Positions 26,174-35,145 are shown, counted from the stretch's first letter. The stretch: DNA of 64,000 bases from Flavobacterium aquidurense (GCF_001404985.1 NZ_JRLF01000006.1:545297-609296); one strand, 5' to 3'. Numbers and translations: made by a program. Notes: a model not told the origin generated them from the sequence alone.

Positions 26174-26740
26174 ATGAAACTTAGAGACCAAAATACAGCC
26201 TTGATTTTAATTGATGTCCAGAAAGGTTTTAATGAAGAAGATTTTTGGGGCGGAAACCGAAATAATAAAGATGCCGAAACCAAAATGTCCCAAATTCTGG
26301 AGCAATGGAGAAAACTGAAATTACCTGTTTTTCATATCGTTCACAGTTCCATACATCCAGACTCAAAACTACATCCTTCGCATCCGGGATTTGAAATAAA
26401 AGACGAAGTAAAACCTGTTACCGGCGAACCTGTGATTACAAAAAATGTCAACAGTGCTTTTATAGGAACTGACTTAAAAGAAAGATTAGACATATTAGGG
26501 ATTCGCAAACTGGTTATTGCGGGTCTTACCACGAATCATTGCGTTTCGACAACGACCAGAATGGCAGGAAATTTAGGGTTTGATGTCTATTTAATTGCTG
26601 ATGCAACGGCAACTTTTGACCGAATTGGAATTAACGGCGAAAAATATGATTCAGAGTTAGTGCATCAAATATCTCTGGCAAGTTTGCACAAAGAATTTGC
26701 AGAAGTTATAGCTACCCAAACACTGCTGGAATTAGTATAA
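26174..26740 (+). CDS. Isochorismatase-family cysteine hydrolase
   Basis: 188 residues from the ATG at 26174, chosen because a promoter lies just upstream. The catalytic triad of the family is visible: D14 (LILIDVQKGF), K90 (VITKNVNSAF) and C123 (GLTTNHCVSTTTR), with the usual cis-peptide region before the Cys. The family hydrolyses nicotinamide, isochorismate, ureidoacrylate or similar amides; the exact substrate cannot be told from the sequence. It follows a GlxA-type regulator on the same strand and is probably controlled by it. Confidence 0.85.
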   Translation: MKLRDQNTALILIDVQKGFNEEDFWGGNRNNKDAETKMSQILEQWRKLKLPVFHIVHSSIHPDSKLHPSHPGFEIKDEVKPVTGEPVITKNVNSAFIGTDLKERLDILGIRKLVIAGLTTNHCVSTTTRMAGNLGFDVYLIADATATFDRIGINGEKYDSELVHQISLASLHKEFAEVIATQTLLELV

Positions 26741-26783
26741 AGACAAAAAAATCAAAAGCTCATTTATTGACCTATATCAAACT

Positions 26784-26810
26784 TTTGTGTGTGAAACAAC
26801 TTTAGATTTG
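26784..26810 (+). promoter_or_regulatory. Candidate promoter of ribB
   Basis: TTTG (26784-26787) and TAGATTTG (26803-26810) resemble the -33 and -7 boxes with a short 15-base spacer; the ATG is 35 bases downstream. No FMN riboswitch is present. Confidence 0.5.
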
Positions 26811-26845
26811 CCGCTTATTAATTTCAAAAAAGTATTCAAAATAAA

Positions 26846-27508
26846 ATGATAAGCACACTAACATATCCACTTGAAAAATTTGGTTTAACCAGCATAGAAC
26901 GTGTAGAAAATGCATTAAAACATTTACAAAACGGAAAAGGAATTTTATTGACCGATGATGAAAACCGCGAAAACGAAGGCGATTTGATTTTTTCTGCGCA
27001 GCATATAACTGTTCCCAATATGGCGATGATGATACGCGAATGCAGTGGAATTGTATGTCTTTGCCTCACAAACGAAAAAGCAGATCAACTGGAATTGCCT
27101 TATATGGTCAAAGAAAACACCAGCAGTTTCCAGACTCCGTTTACTATTACAATCGAAGCAAAAAATGGCGTTACAACCGGAGTTTCTGCAGCAGATCGAA
27201 TTACGACTATCAAGACGGCTTCTGCTGTGAATGCAAAAGCATCAGATTTGGCAAGACCGGGACATATTTTTCCGTTACGGGCTAAAAATAATGGTGTTCT
27301 GGAACGTAACGGACATACTGAAGGCAGTGTAGATTTAATGAAATTAGCCGGTTTACAGCCTGAAGCTGTTTTATGTGAGTTAATGAATGAAGACGGCAGC
27401 ATGGCAAAACTGGACAAAATCATTAGCTTTGCACAAGAACAGGATTTGGTAGTATTGTCTATAGAAGATATTATTTACTACCGCAAATTTGTGAGAGATT
27501 ATAAATAA
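26846..27508 (+). CDS. ribB: 3,4-dihydroxy-2-butanone 4-phosphate synthase
   Basis: 220 residues, the size of the stand-alone E. coli-type enzyme, which turns ribulose 5-phosphate into the four-carbon unit of riboflavin. The acidic loop [15 protein letters not shown] (~residues 32-46) binds the metal. Further markers are [19 protein letters not shown] and [14 protein letters not shown], with the His/Glu pair of the active site. There is no GTP cyclohydrolase II domain fused to it, unlike many Bacteroidetes RibBA proteins, so this may be a second copy. A Crp-family regulator starts 3 bases after its stop. Confidence 0.92.
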   Translation: MISTLTYPLEKFGLTSIERVENALKHLQNGKGILLTDDENRENEGDLIFSAQHITVPNMAMMIRECSGIVCLCLTNEKADQLELPYMVKENTSSFQTPFTITIEAKNGVTTGVSAADRITTIKTASAVNAKASDLARPGHIFPLRAKNNGVLERNGHTEGSVDLMKLAGLQPEAVLCELMNEDGSMAKLDKIISFAQEQDLVVLSIEDIIYYRKFVRDYK

Positions 27509-27511
27509 CAA

Positions 27512-28084
27512 ATGATATACGAACAACTTGGTGATTATATAAAAAATCGTATTGAGGTTTCTGATGAAAACCTCAATACGATTTTATCTTATTTTAAACC
27601 TTTAAAACACGATAAAAACGAACTACTGGTTTCAGCCGGACAAACCAGTCAGAATACTTATTTTGTGGGTAAAGGCTGTTTAAGGATCTATTATATCAAC
27701 GAAGAAGGAAAAGATGTAACCCGATATATTGCTTTCGAAAACCAGATTGCAACAGCATTGGTGAGTTTTATTACTAAAGCGCCTTCGGCAGAATATATTC
27801 AGGTGATCGAAAAATCTGAACTCTTGTATATTAGTCACGAAGATTTTAATCACCTGCTTCAAACCATTCCGGAATGGATGCCCTTTTATTGTCGCTATTT
27901 AGAAAGGGCTTATGTCAATAATACCAACAGGCTTATGTCATTTACCACAATGGATGCTTTAGAACGGTATCAGTTATTACTTAAAATAAATCCAACAATT
28001 GTAAAGCGTTTGCCTAATAAAATTGTGGCTTCGTATATTAATGTCTCACAAGAAACGTTGAGCAGATTAAAATCAAAAGTTTGA
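27512..28084 (+). CDS. Crp/Fnr-family transcriptional regulator
   Basis: 190 residues. The cyclic-nucleotide-binding-like domain (~1-130) has LLVSAGQTSQNTYFVGKGCLRIYY and a DVTRYIAFENQ roll. The C-terminal helix-turn-helix is NKIVASYINVSQETLSRLKSK (~168-188), with the SQETLSR recognition helix usual in Bacteroidetes members. No Cys cluster is present, so it is not an FNR-type iron-sulphur sensor. It is only 3 bases after ribB and likely co-transcribed, but a strong hairpin lies near its 5' end. Confidence 0.88.
   Translation: MIYEQLGDYIKNRIEVSDENLNTILSYFKPLKHDKNELLVSAGQTSQNTYFVGKGCLRIYYINEEGKDVTRYIAFENQIATALVSFITKAPSAEYIQVIEKSELLYISHEDFNHLLQTIPEWMPFYCRYLERAYVNNTNRLMSFTTMDALERYQLLLKINPTIVKRLPNKIVASYINVSQETLSRLKSKV
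27545..27583 (+). terminator. Perfect 16-bp hairpin inside the start of the Crp-family gene
   Basis: AATCGTATTGAGGTTT (27545-27560) pairs perfectly with AAACCTCAATACGATT (27568-27583), loop CTGATGA, followed by TTATCTT. It sits 33 bases after the ATG and encodes KNRIEVSDENLNTIL. It could act as an attenuator that ends most ribB transcripts. The structure is certain; the role is inferred. Confidence 0.5.
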
Positions 28085-28180
28085 GTTTATAATTCGTGCC
28101 GTTAGGCACATCTCAGCTTTTGATTTACCTAAATTAATTTTTCAACTATTAATTATTAGATTCAGAATTATTTTTAATGA

Positions 28181-28230
28181 AACAATGTTGCATTTACAAA
28201 TAAGAATTTTATATTTGCAACAACATTGCA
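28181..28230 (+). promoter_or_regulatory. Promoter with paired operator-like sites at the head of the metal locus
   Basis: GTTG (28187-28190), 19 bases, TATATTTG (28210-28217) form a consensus promoter. CAATGTTG (28183-28190) overlaps the -33 box, and its inverted copy CAACATTG (28221-28228) lies just past the -7 box within the palindrome TGCAA-CAACA-TTGCA (28216-28230). Sites over both boxes suggest a repressor such as Zur or Fur. Confidence 0.6.
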
Positions 28231-28252
28231 TTATCAATGTCAATTCATCAGA

Positions 28253-28603
28253 ATGAAAAAGAAGTTTAAATTCCTTAATCTTTTTATGCCGCTAATAGTA
28301 GTATTTGCTATACTATTTCCGGTATTACATTCGTATGAACACATACAAGGCCATAATGCTTCGCACAAAAGTATAAAGCAGGTTTATCATTCTGATAAAA
28401 GCGAATTTAAAATACTGGATCATTCAAATGAAGAATGTGCCATTTGTCATTTTAAATTTAGTCCTGTTGGAACTTTTTCTTTTGAAACTTTTCAGTTCTA
28501 CAAAAGCAGTTCTTTAATATGTTCTGTACATTTTTACTCAAAATCACTTTCTGAGTTTTTTAAAGGTTCTTTATTTTCCCTTCGAGCACCTCCTATTTTC
28601 TAA
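28253..28603 (+). CDS. Small His/Cys-rich exported or membrane-anchored protein of the metal locus
   Basis: 116 residues from the ATG at 28253 (an upstream ATG at 28226 overlaps the operator and is less likely). There is an N-terminal hydrophobic segment (~8-26: FLNLFMPLIVVFAILFPVL), then SYEHIQGHNASHKS and HSNEECAICHFKFSP, with several His and two Cys fit for binding a metal such as zinc. No named family is recognised with certainty. Similar small genes precede metal-type TonB receptors in Bacteroidetes. It has its own terminator hairpin. Confidence 0.6.
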   Translation: MKKKFKFLNLFMPLIVVFAILFPVLHSYEHIQGHNASHKSIKQVYHSDKSEFKILDHSNEECAICHFKFSPVGTFSFETFQFYKSSSLICSVHFYSKSLSEFFKGSLFSLRAPPIF

Positions 28604-28673
28604 AACCATAAAAAGTAAATCAATTCAATTTTGACTTGATGTGCATTTATATATTTTAGATTTAATAATGTAG

Positions 28674-28694
28674 AAAAAGCAATTCGCTTTTTCC
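28674..28694 (+). terminator. Terminator-like hairpin after the small His/Cys protein
   Basis: GAAAAAGC (28674-28681) pairs with GCTTTTTC (28687-28694). The remaining gap to 29078 (~385 bases) shows no gene and no clear promoter box; readthrough into the next genes is possible. Confidence 0.5.
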
Positions 28695-29078
28695 AAATCC
28701 ATACTATTTAGTTTTCTCGCAATTATAGCCTGAAAAACAGCTTTTTCTTTTTCTGATACTGAAAGTTTTTCCCTTTTCGGAATAAAACTATTGTGCTCAA
28801 AATCAGATCAAAAACTTTAGTATTACACATTACTTTCTATCGTTATTAAATTCAATATCAACAACTTGAACCTTTCCAAACGACAGTTCTAATCGTCTTG
28901 CATTTTACTTTTTACATTTTTACCTCTTTCTTATTTACTATCTCAAATCGATAAAAGAAAATTCCTTTTCTGACCATTTTCTGTGCATTAAAGTCAATAT
29001 TCCTATGTCATTTTCGATATAAAATCCCTTGTTTAATAACCCAATTTTTACATATGAATCACATCAAAATCAAACAAA

Positions 29079-29552
29079 ATGAAGAAAACTAAAATTCTCT
29101 TTACCGTTCTAATCCACGTTTATATTCTGGCATCCTGCAGCAGCGACCATAACGAAATTGACACAGAATATCCTGTTATCGATATTTCGGCAACAAATGC
29201 ATTTCCCATACAATGCAGTGAAATTATCCGTGGACAAAAAATCACGTTTCGGGCAAAATTTACAGATAATGTTGCTTTAGGCTCCTACAGTCTGGACATT
29301 CACCACAATTTTGATCACCATACACACAGCACCGAAGTCAATAATTGTACAGCCGATCCTGTAAAAAAACCGGTGAATCCGCTGTTGTATATTAATTCGG
29401 TTACGATTGTAAATGGAGAAAAAAATTACGAAGCAGTTCAGGAAATTAATATCCCTGCAGATATTGATCCGGGCGATTATCATTTCATGATTCGTTTAAC
29501 CGACAAAGAAGGCTGGCAAACGATTAAAGGTTTAAGTATTAAAATTTTATAG
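29079..29552 (+). CDS. DUF4625-type lipoprotein with His-rich loop
   Basis: 157 residues with a lipoprotein signal (lipobox ILASC, Cys near residue 20). The remainder has an Ig-like beta pattern of the DUF4625 type: ITFRAKFTDNVALGSYSLDIHHNF, then a loop DHHTHSTEVNN, and EINIPADIDPGDYHFMIRLTDKEG near the end. The HHNFDHHTHS cluster strongly suggests metal binding. It lies 9 bases before a TonB receptor, so it is probably a surface or periplasmic metal-binding partner of that receptor. Confidence 0.75.
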   Translation: MKKTKILFTVLIHVYILASCSSDHNEIDTEYPVIDISATNAFPIQCSEIIRGQKITFRAKFTDNVALGSYSLDIHHNFDHHTHSTEVNNCTADPVKKPVNPLLYINSVTIVNGEKNYEAVQEINIPADIDPGDYHFMIRLTDKEGWQTIKGLSIKIL

Positions 29553-29561
29553 TTGGTTTTG

Positions 29562-31757
29562 ATGAACAAAAACAAACCGAATCGATTACGGATTTTTTTC
29601 CTACTGCTTTCATGTTTTGCTGTAATCACAAGTGTTTCGGCGCAATCTGATGCAAAAGAATTGCAGGAAGTTGTGATTAAAGATGATTATGAAAACCGTC
29701 GTAAAAAAGAAGAATCCCTCAATATCGAAACCGTCAACAGTGGTTTTATCCAGCGAAATCTTGGCGGAAGCCTGATGCAATCGTTGCAAAGGCTTCCTGG
29801 AGTTAAAACTATTTCGATAGGTTCCGGAGGTTCGAAACCTTTAATTAGAGGATTGAGTTTTAATCAGGTTATTGTTGTAGAAAACGGCATTAAACACGAA
29901 GGCCAGCAATGGGGCGCAGATCATGGTCTTGAAATCGATCAATATGCCGTAAACAGGGTTGAAATTATCAAAGGTCCGGCTTCGTTTGTTTACGGATCTG
30001 ATGCCATTGGCGGTGCCATTAATATTAAGCCCGTACCTTTTCCTGCTCAGAATATCTTAGGCGGAAGTGTTGATTTTACAGGCAAAAGTAATAACGAACA
30101 ATATGGAGGATCGTTTAATTTATTTGGCCGAAGTAAAAAATGGTTTTTCGATTCCAGAATAACCGCTATGGAATACGGCGATTATCGTGTTCCCACAAAT
30201 ATGGTCCATGTTTACAACTACGCCGTTCCTTTATACAAAAATCATTTGCGCAATACTGCAGGAAAAGAACTGGATTTGCACGGAAGTTTGGGTTATGTTA
30301 CAGATCGCTTTAAATCGGTTTTTTATGCAAGTTCTGTTTATACCAAAAGCGGCTTTTTTGCCAACGCCCACGGGCTCGAACCCCGAAACGTTGATATGGA
30401 ACTTCATGATAAATCGAGTCGTGATATTCTCATGCCTTTTCAGGAAGTTACGCATACTAAAATAAGCAATACAACTTCGTTTTCTTTAGGTATACACCAA
30501 CTGGAATCACAATTGGGTTTTCAGAAAAATTTTCGTCGTGAATGGAGCCATTATGTCAATCATGGCTATATGCCGCCTATTTATCCGGACGATATGTATG
30601 CGCCAGAAGATTTAGAAAGACAATATGATAAAGAGGTTTTTTCGATTGCAATAAAAGATGTGTTTTCGTTAGGTCAGCATCAATTTACAGCAGGTTTAAA
30701 TGGCGAGCAACAAGAAAATGCCATTAATGGCTGGAGTTTTCTGATTCCTGCTTTTAAGCAATCGAATGCCGGATTGTTTGTTTATGATAAATTTCGGGTA
30801 AATGATTTGTGGCTGGTTCATGGCGCAATTCGTCTGGATTATGCCAGAATCGAAATGAAACAATATACAGATTGGTTTCAAAGCGAAATCACAGAAAACG
30901 GTCAGACTACCCAGCAATTCTTAAAACGATCTGAAGAACTTACCAGAACATTCGACAGTTTCAACTGGTCAGCTGGCGTCAATTATACGCCGGGACAATG
31001 GTCGCTTAAAGCCAATCTGGGAACGAGTTTTAGAATGCCAATTGCCAAAGAACTGGCTTCAAACGGTGTTAATTATCATTATTTCAGATTCGAAAAAGGA
31101 AATCCCAATTTAGCAGCAGAACGTTCGTATCAATTAGATCTGGGCATGGAATGGCAGGAGAATAAATGGTTTGTACAAGTGAGTCCGTTTTTTAATTATT
31201 TCCCTAATTACATTTACCTCAATCCTACTTCGCAACATGATATTTATTACGGCGCAGGTAATCAGGTATTTGAATATGAGCAAAGTAAAGTCATGCGTTA
31301 TGGCGGTGAATTGCAAGCCCGCTACAATTTCCTGAAAAATTTAAGCGGAGAGATTCTGGCAGAATATCTATACTCAGAACAATTATCCGGAAGCAAAAAA
31401 GGATACACACTCCCCTTTTCTCCGCCTGCTTCGGTTTTATTTGGTTTAACCTATAATCCCGAAATAAAGCACTTAAAAGACACTTATTTCTCACTGGATT
31501 ATCGCTATACGGCTGAGCAAAATCAAATCGTTCCGCCAGAAAAGAAAACCGCCAGCAGTAATGTCTTCAATCTCGCAATAGGAACCAAAGCAAAAGCCGG
31601 ACAACAGGATTTTATCATAAGCCTGCAGGTTCAGAATTTGTTTAACACAAAATACCTCAATCATACCAGTTTCTATAGACTGATTGACTTACCTGAAGCC
31701 AGCAGAAACATTATTCTATCCGTTAAAATTCCCTTTTTAATACATAAATCAAATTAA
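29562..31757 (+). CDS. TonB-dependent receptor, probably for zinc or another metal complex
   Basis: 731 residues from the ATG at 29562 (the frame also contains a TTG 9 bases earlier). Signal peptide ~8-28 ending SAQ; plug domain with LQRLPGVKTISIGSGGSKPLIRG-type sequence, HEGQQWGADHGLEIDQYAVNRVEIIKGPASFVYG, then a barrel ending ILSVKIPF plus a short tail. The HEGQQWGADHG stretch is typical of the receptor group that includes zinc and copper importers such as ZnuD. It is flanked by DUF4625-type lipoproteins and followed by an AztD-like gene, which favours zinc. Confidence 0.8.
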   Translation: MNKNKPNRLRIFFLLLSCFAVITSVSAQSDAKELQEVVIKDDYENRRKKEESLNIETVNSGFIQRNLGGSLMQSLQRLPGVKTISIGSGGSKPLIRGLSFNQVIVVENGIKHEGQQWGADHGLEIDQYAVNRVEIIKGPASFVYGSDAIGGAINIKPVPFPAQNILGGSVDFTGKSNNEQYGGSFNLFGRSKKWFFDSRITAMEYGDYRVPTNMVHVYNYAVPLYKNHLRNTAGKELDLHGSLGYVTDRFKSVFYASSVYTKSGFFANAHGLEPRNVDMELHDKSSRDILMPFQEVTHTKISNTTSFSLGIHQLESQLGFQKNFRREWSHYVNHGYMPPIYPDDMYAPEDLERQYDKEVFSIAIKDVFSLGQHQFTAGLNGEQQENAINGWSFLIPAFKQSNAGLFVYDKFRVNDLWLVHGAIRLDYARIEMKQYTDWFQSEITENGQTTQQFLKRSEELTRTFDSFNWSAGVNYTPGQWSLKANLGTSFRMPIAKELASNGVNYHYFRFEKGNPNLAAERSYQLDLGMEWQENKWFVQVSPFFNYFPNYIYLNPTSQHDIYYGAGNQVFEYEQSKVMRYGGELQARYNFLKNLSGEILAEYLYSEQLSGSKKGYTLPFSPPASVLFGLTYNPEIKHLKDTYFSLDYRYTAEQNQIVPPEKKTASSNVFNLAIGTKAKAGQQDFIISLQVQNLFNTKYLNHTSFYRLIDLPEASRNIILSVKIPFLIHKSN

Positions 31758-31788
31758 TATGAATTCAATTACCAAACCCAAATTCCTT

Positions 31789-32691
31789 ATGAAAAAAGCA
31801 AAATTATTTTTTCTGTTTTTTGCTGTCACCGCTCTATTTACGGCTTGTGACAACGATGACAACAACGAAGTTTTAAAACCAACTGCCACAAATGTCGAAA
31901 TTGGAACGGCCAATAATAAACGGGCTTTAATTGGCCGTGATTTTCATTTTAATGCTGATGTTATTGCCGGTGATAAAATTACCGATGTACAAATTAAAAT
32001 ACTTCCTAAAAAAGGAGATACTTATACCAAAGACTGGAAGTTCGAATTCTCTTTTGCAGAATACAAAGGAGTAAAAAACACAAACGTACACAAGCATTTT
32101 AATATTCCTGCCGATGCTCCGGAAGGTAAATATGATTTCTCTTTTATTGTTTTGGATGAAAACGGATCCCAGCTCGAAATCAAAGAAGAAATTACCATTA
32201 CAGATCCCGCAAATATGCCTGTTGATCCGTTAATTGGTCGTGATATGCTTTCGCGAAATGATGACTTGATTTACTATATGGAAACCTGGACAGAACCGGA
32301 ATTAATATTCAAAAAGGGTGATAAAATAACGGCTCACGCTCAAGTAAGCCAGATTATGGGCGACGGAATTCTTTTTTCTGTGTTAATTAAAAAAAGCCTC
32401 AATTATCATCCGGAAAGCATTGATAATCTTGACCTTAAAAAAGTTATCGTGATTACAAAAGTAGAACACAAAGGACTTTCTCCAGCTTCAAAAATTGCTA
32501 CGTTACAAAAGATCAATGATGTTTGGGGAGGCGAAAGTATTGTTGTTGGCGCTGAAAAAGATGCAGACGGAAACCCAACAACAGCAGATAAATCTTGGCA
32601 ATCCGGACAATACAATTGGGTAATTCTCTATAAAAACACGACGTATAATATGAGTGTTTACAAATCAATGCCTATTACTATTAATTATTAA
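31789..32691 (+). CDS. Second DUF4625-like lipoprotein of the metal locus
   Basis: 300 residues from the ATG at 31789, which gives a normal lipoprotein signal (lipobox LFTAC, Cys20); an ATG at 31759 would only lengthen the N-terminus. After an Asp/Asn linker, residues ~35-130 show the DUF4625-like pattern ITDVQIKILPKKGD, NVHKHFNIPADAPEGKYDFSF. Residues ~140-300 are a second beta domain with no recognised name. It follows the TonB receptor closely on the same strand. A metal-binding or receptor-partner role is inferred. Confidence 0.65.
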   Translation: MKKAKLFFLFFAVTALFTACDNDDNNEVLKPTATNVEIGTANNKRALIGRDFHFNADVIAGDKITDVQIKILPKKGDTYTKDWKFEFSFAEYKGVKNTNVHKHFNIPADAPEGKYDFSFIVLDENGSQLEIKEEITITDPANMPVDPLIGRDMLSRNDDLIYYMETWTEPELIFKKGDKITAHAQVSQIMGDGILFSVLIKKSLNYHPESIDNLDLKKVIVITKVEHKGLSPASKIATLQKINDVWGGESIVVGAEKDADGNPTTADKSWQSGQYNWVILYKNTTYNMSVYKSMPITINY

Positions 32692-32744
32692 TCAGTACAC
32701 TTTTTCCTGCCGGGAATTCAAAAATCTGATAAAAAAGTTTGATT

Positions 32745-33548
32745 ATGAAAACAAAAAAAATGATTCCGTTTTATTTTAAAGCGATAATTCTTTTGTTGTT
32801 GCTAAGTTCAAAACAAAGCTTTGGACAGCAGCAAATACAAGAAACGAATATAAAAATATTGCCTGTTTTATGGCAACAAACCTCAGCAGAATATCGGGCA
32901 TTATGTTATCAGGCTTTTAATTTAGCTTCGCTTCGTCTTAAAGAAATTCCCAACCAACAAATTAAAAAGCGAAACTTAGCCATTATCACTGATCTGGATG
33001 AAACGATACTGGATAACAGTGGTTTTGAAGCGCATTTGATTAAAGAAAAAATACAAATCAGCGATCGTGAATGGAATCTCTGGACAGATCAATCAAGAGC
33101 ATTAGCAGTACCCGGAGCTGTATCTTTTTTGCAGGAAGCCAGCAAAATGGGGATTACTATTTTCTATGTTTCAAATAGGGATACAAGTGCAGTAAAGAGT
33201 ACTATACTTAATTTACAAAAACTCAAATTACCAAATGCAGATGCCCAACATTGCCTCTTTAAAAAAGAATCATCTTCTAAAGAAGAACGGCGATTGGCAG
33301 TTGAAAAAAACTATAATCTTATCATGCTTCTTGGTGATAATTTAAATGATTTTACAGCTGCTTTTGAAAAAAAGAATATTCCGCAACGCCTCACGGAAAC
33401 GGATAAGGAACAAAATCAATGGGGCAAAAAATTTATTGTGCTTCCAAATCCTGTTTATGGTGAATGGGAAAATGCACTTTATAATTATGTCCAAAATAAA
33501 ATAGAACCCGAAAGAGAACAAAATCGTCTGAATCTTCTTGTAGAATAA
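32745..33548 (+). CDS. Acid phosphatase / 5'-nucleotidase of the e(P4) (HAD) family
   Basis: 267 residues with a signal peptide (~1-28, ending SFGQ) and no lipobox, so it should be soluble in the periplasm. The HAD motif I is ITDLDETILDN (D83 nucleophile, D85), motif II is YVSNRDTS, and motif III/IV is MLLGDNLNDF. These are hallmarks of the class C acid phosphatase/e(P4) group, which dephosphorylates nucleotides with a divalent metal. It lies inside the metal locus; a link to zinc may be through its cofactor, but this is inference. Confidence 0.85.
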   Translation: MKTKKMIPFYFKAIILLLLLSSKQSFGQQQIQETNIKILPVLWQQTSAEYRALCYQAFNLASLRLKEIPNQQIKKRNLAIITDLDETILDNSGFEAHLIKEKIQISDREWNLWTDQSRALAVPGAVSFLQEASKMGITIFYVSNRDTSAVKSTILNLQKLKLPNADAQHCLFKKESSSKEERRLAVEKNYNLIMLLGDNLNDFTAAFEKKNIPQRLTETDKEQNQWGKKFIVLPNPVYGEWENALYNYVQNKIEPEREQNRLNLLVE

Positions 33549-33615
33549 TTCGGCATTTAAACTATTGTTTTCAAAACAATATCCATATTTTTTTAACCAT
33601 TAATTTCAATTTACA

Positions 33616-34830
33616 ATGAAAAACAATTATTTCAAACTGATTTTCCTATTTGCTTTAGCAACTTTTGCAGTTTCGTGCAGTAATGACGACGATAATACTA
33701 CTGAAACACCTGAAGAAACACTTACCGAATACAAATATTTGAGAGTATTGCTTTCTGATGAAAAAACAAACGAACTTACGCTTGTAAATCCTGTTGATGC
33801 AACAACAGCATCTTTTAATGCAAAATTTGCCAAGTCAGCTCTTTATACAACAGAATCAGGTCGATATGCAGGGATTATACACCGGGCAGATAATACGGTT
33901 GAAACTTTTGACAGCGGATTCGAAAGTCACGGCGATCATGTTGACGTAGACGGAATTCCGAAATTTGGTGCCTTAACTGGTCAGTCACTTTTACCTACCC
34001 ATTTTAAAAGTAAAATAGGAGAATTGATGACTTTTAATGACGGAGATGGTACTTTATCCGTAGCCAAAGAATCTGAAATCAATACCGCCGGAGCTAAATT
34101 TAAAACGATAAATGCCGGTTTATTAGCGCATCACGGTGCTATGGCAACTTTCTCGAACGGAACTTATGCCATTACCCAAAAAGACAATTCGGTTGCGGGA
34201 ACGTTGCCGGAGAAAGTGAAAATAATTGATAACACGGGTAAAACACTTTTTGAATCTACTGTAGCCACAAAAGGAATCCACGGAAATGCTTCTGACGGAA
34301 CGTATGCCGTTTTTGGCTCTGCAAGTGGTGTTCTTGTGGTAGAAAGCTCCGGAAAACAAAAACTGATCGCACTTCCTGAAGATTTTGGAACGGCATGGTT
34401 TGGCAGCATTTTAGAAACTAAGGCCAAAGGAAAATTTATAGGATTCACTGCCGCAAAAGGAGCTTATTTAATTGATGTTCTAAATGCAACCATAAAACCA
34501 ATTTTGCAAAGCACTACCATTACACAATGTAAAGTAAGCTACAATGCCAGTAAATTAGGAATTTTATTGCTTTCAGGTGATTTTAAAGTTTTTAACCTAA
34601 CCAGTTTACAGCTAGAAAAAGAAGGAAAAGTAATTCCGGAAACTGCAAGCGATGCTACTTTGAAACCTCAAATTCAGTTAACAGAGAATTTTGCCTACAT
34701 CACTTCACCAGCCACAGGAGAATTATTACAGCTTAATTTATCGACTATGACAATTACAAAGAAAATAAAAGTTTCAGCTACACCTTATATGATTACTATT
34801 CTGGGTTTTGAGAATAGTAAAGGTCATTAA
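33616..34830 (+). CDS. AztD-like zinc metallochaperone, lipoprotein form
   Basis: 404 residues with a lipoprotein signal (lipobox AVSC, Cys21) and an acidic linker. The rest is a beta-propeller with the marks of AztD: GRYAGIIHRADNTVETFDSG, SHGDHVDVDG (H105, H108), LLPTHFKSKIGELMTFNDGDGT, LLAHHGAMATF (H172, H173) and KGIHGNASDGTYAVFGSASG. AztD passes zinc to a periplasmic binding protein in proteobacteria. Here it follows a TonB receptor and His-rich lipoproteins, and no ABC transporter is in the window, so it may work with the outer membrane step. The family call rests on motif similarity. Confidence 0.7.
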   Translation: MKNNYFKLIFLFALATFAVSCSNDDDNTTETPEETLTEYKYLRVLLSDEKTNELTLVNPVDATTASFNAKFAKSALYTTESGRYAGIIHRADNTVETFDSGFESHGDHVDVDGIPKFGALTGQSLLPTHFKSKIGELMTFNDGDGTLSVAKESEINTAGAKFKTINAGLLAHHGAMATFSNGTYAITQKDNSVAGTLPEKVKIIDNTGKTLFESTVATKGIHGNASDGTYAVFGSASGVLVVESSGKQKLIALPEDFGTAWFGSILETKAKGKFIGFTAAKGAYLIDVLNATIKPILQSTTITQCKVSYNASKLGILLLSGDFKVFNLTSLQLEKEGKVIPETASDATLKPQIQLTENFAYITSPATGELLQLNLSTMTITKKIKVSATPYMITILGFENSKGH

Positions 34831-34907
34831 GATTTTGGGAGGTTGTTTATTAAGAGGCTGTCCGTAAAAAGGCAGTCTTTTTTTCGTCGTATTTGTAGCA
34901 TAATGTT

Positions 34908-35011
34908 TGTCATCTCGACCAAAGGGAGAGATCGCATTAGCAATTCCTTAAAGAAAATCGCCAATCTTTGTCGAGTTTCGAGTGTGATATCTCCCTTTGG
35001 TCGACATGACA
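34908..35011. repeat. Long imperfect palindrome (extragenic repeat element)
   Basis: Arms TGTCATCTCGACCAAAGGGA... (34908-34933) and ...TCCCTTTGGTCGACATGACA (34986-35011) match in 24 of 26 positions around a 52-base centre. This is a mobile-looking extragenic palindrome of the kind scattered in Flavobacterium genomes. It lies between converging genes in the 315-base gap 34831-35145. Confidence 0.8.
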
Positions 35012-35110
35012 AGATTGCGGATAACAACTTTAACAAAGATAACAATGCATTAAAAAAAACTAGTGAAAACCCGTATAATCCGTATAATCAGTGGGCAAAA
35101 ATTACTGCAT

Positions 35111-35137
35111 AAAAAAAGCCGGATATTATCCGGCTTT
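35111..35137 (-). terminator. Terminator of nrdBA
   Basis: AAAGCCGGAT (35115-35124), loop ATT, ATCCGGCTTT (35128-35137); on the minus strand a T run follows, 9 bases after the nrdA stop. Confidence 0.9.
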
Positions 35138-35145
35138 ACTATTTT

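Noticed and set aside
26741..26845. FMN riboswitch before ribB
   Set aside because: The leader is only ~35 bases from the promoter box and has none of the conserved FMN aptamer segments.
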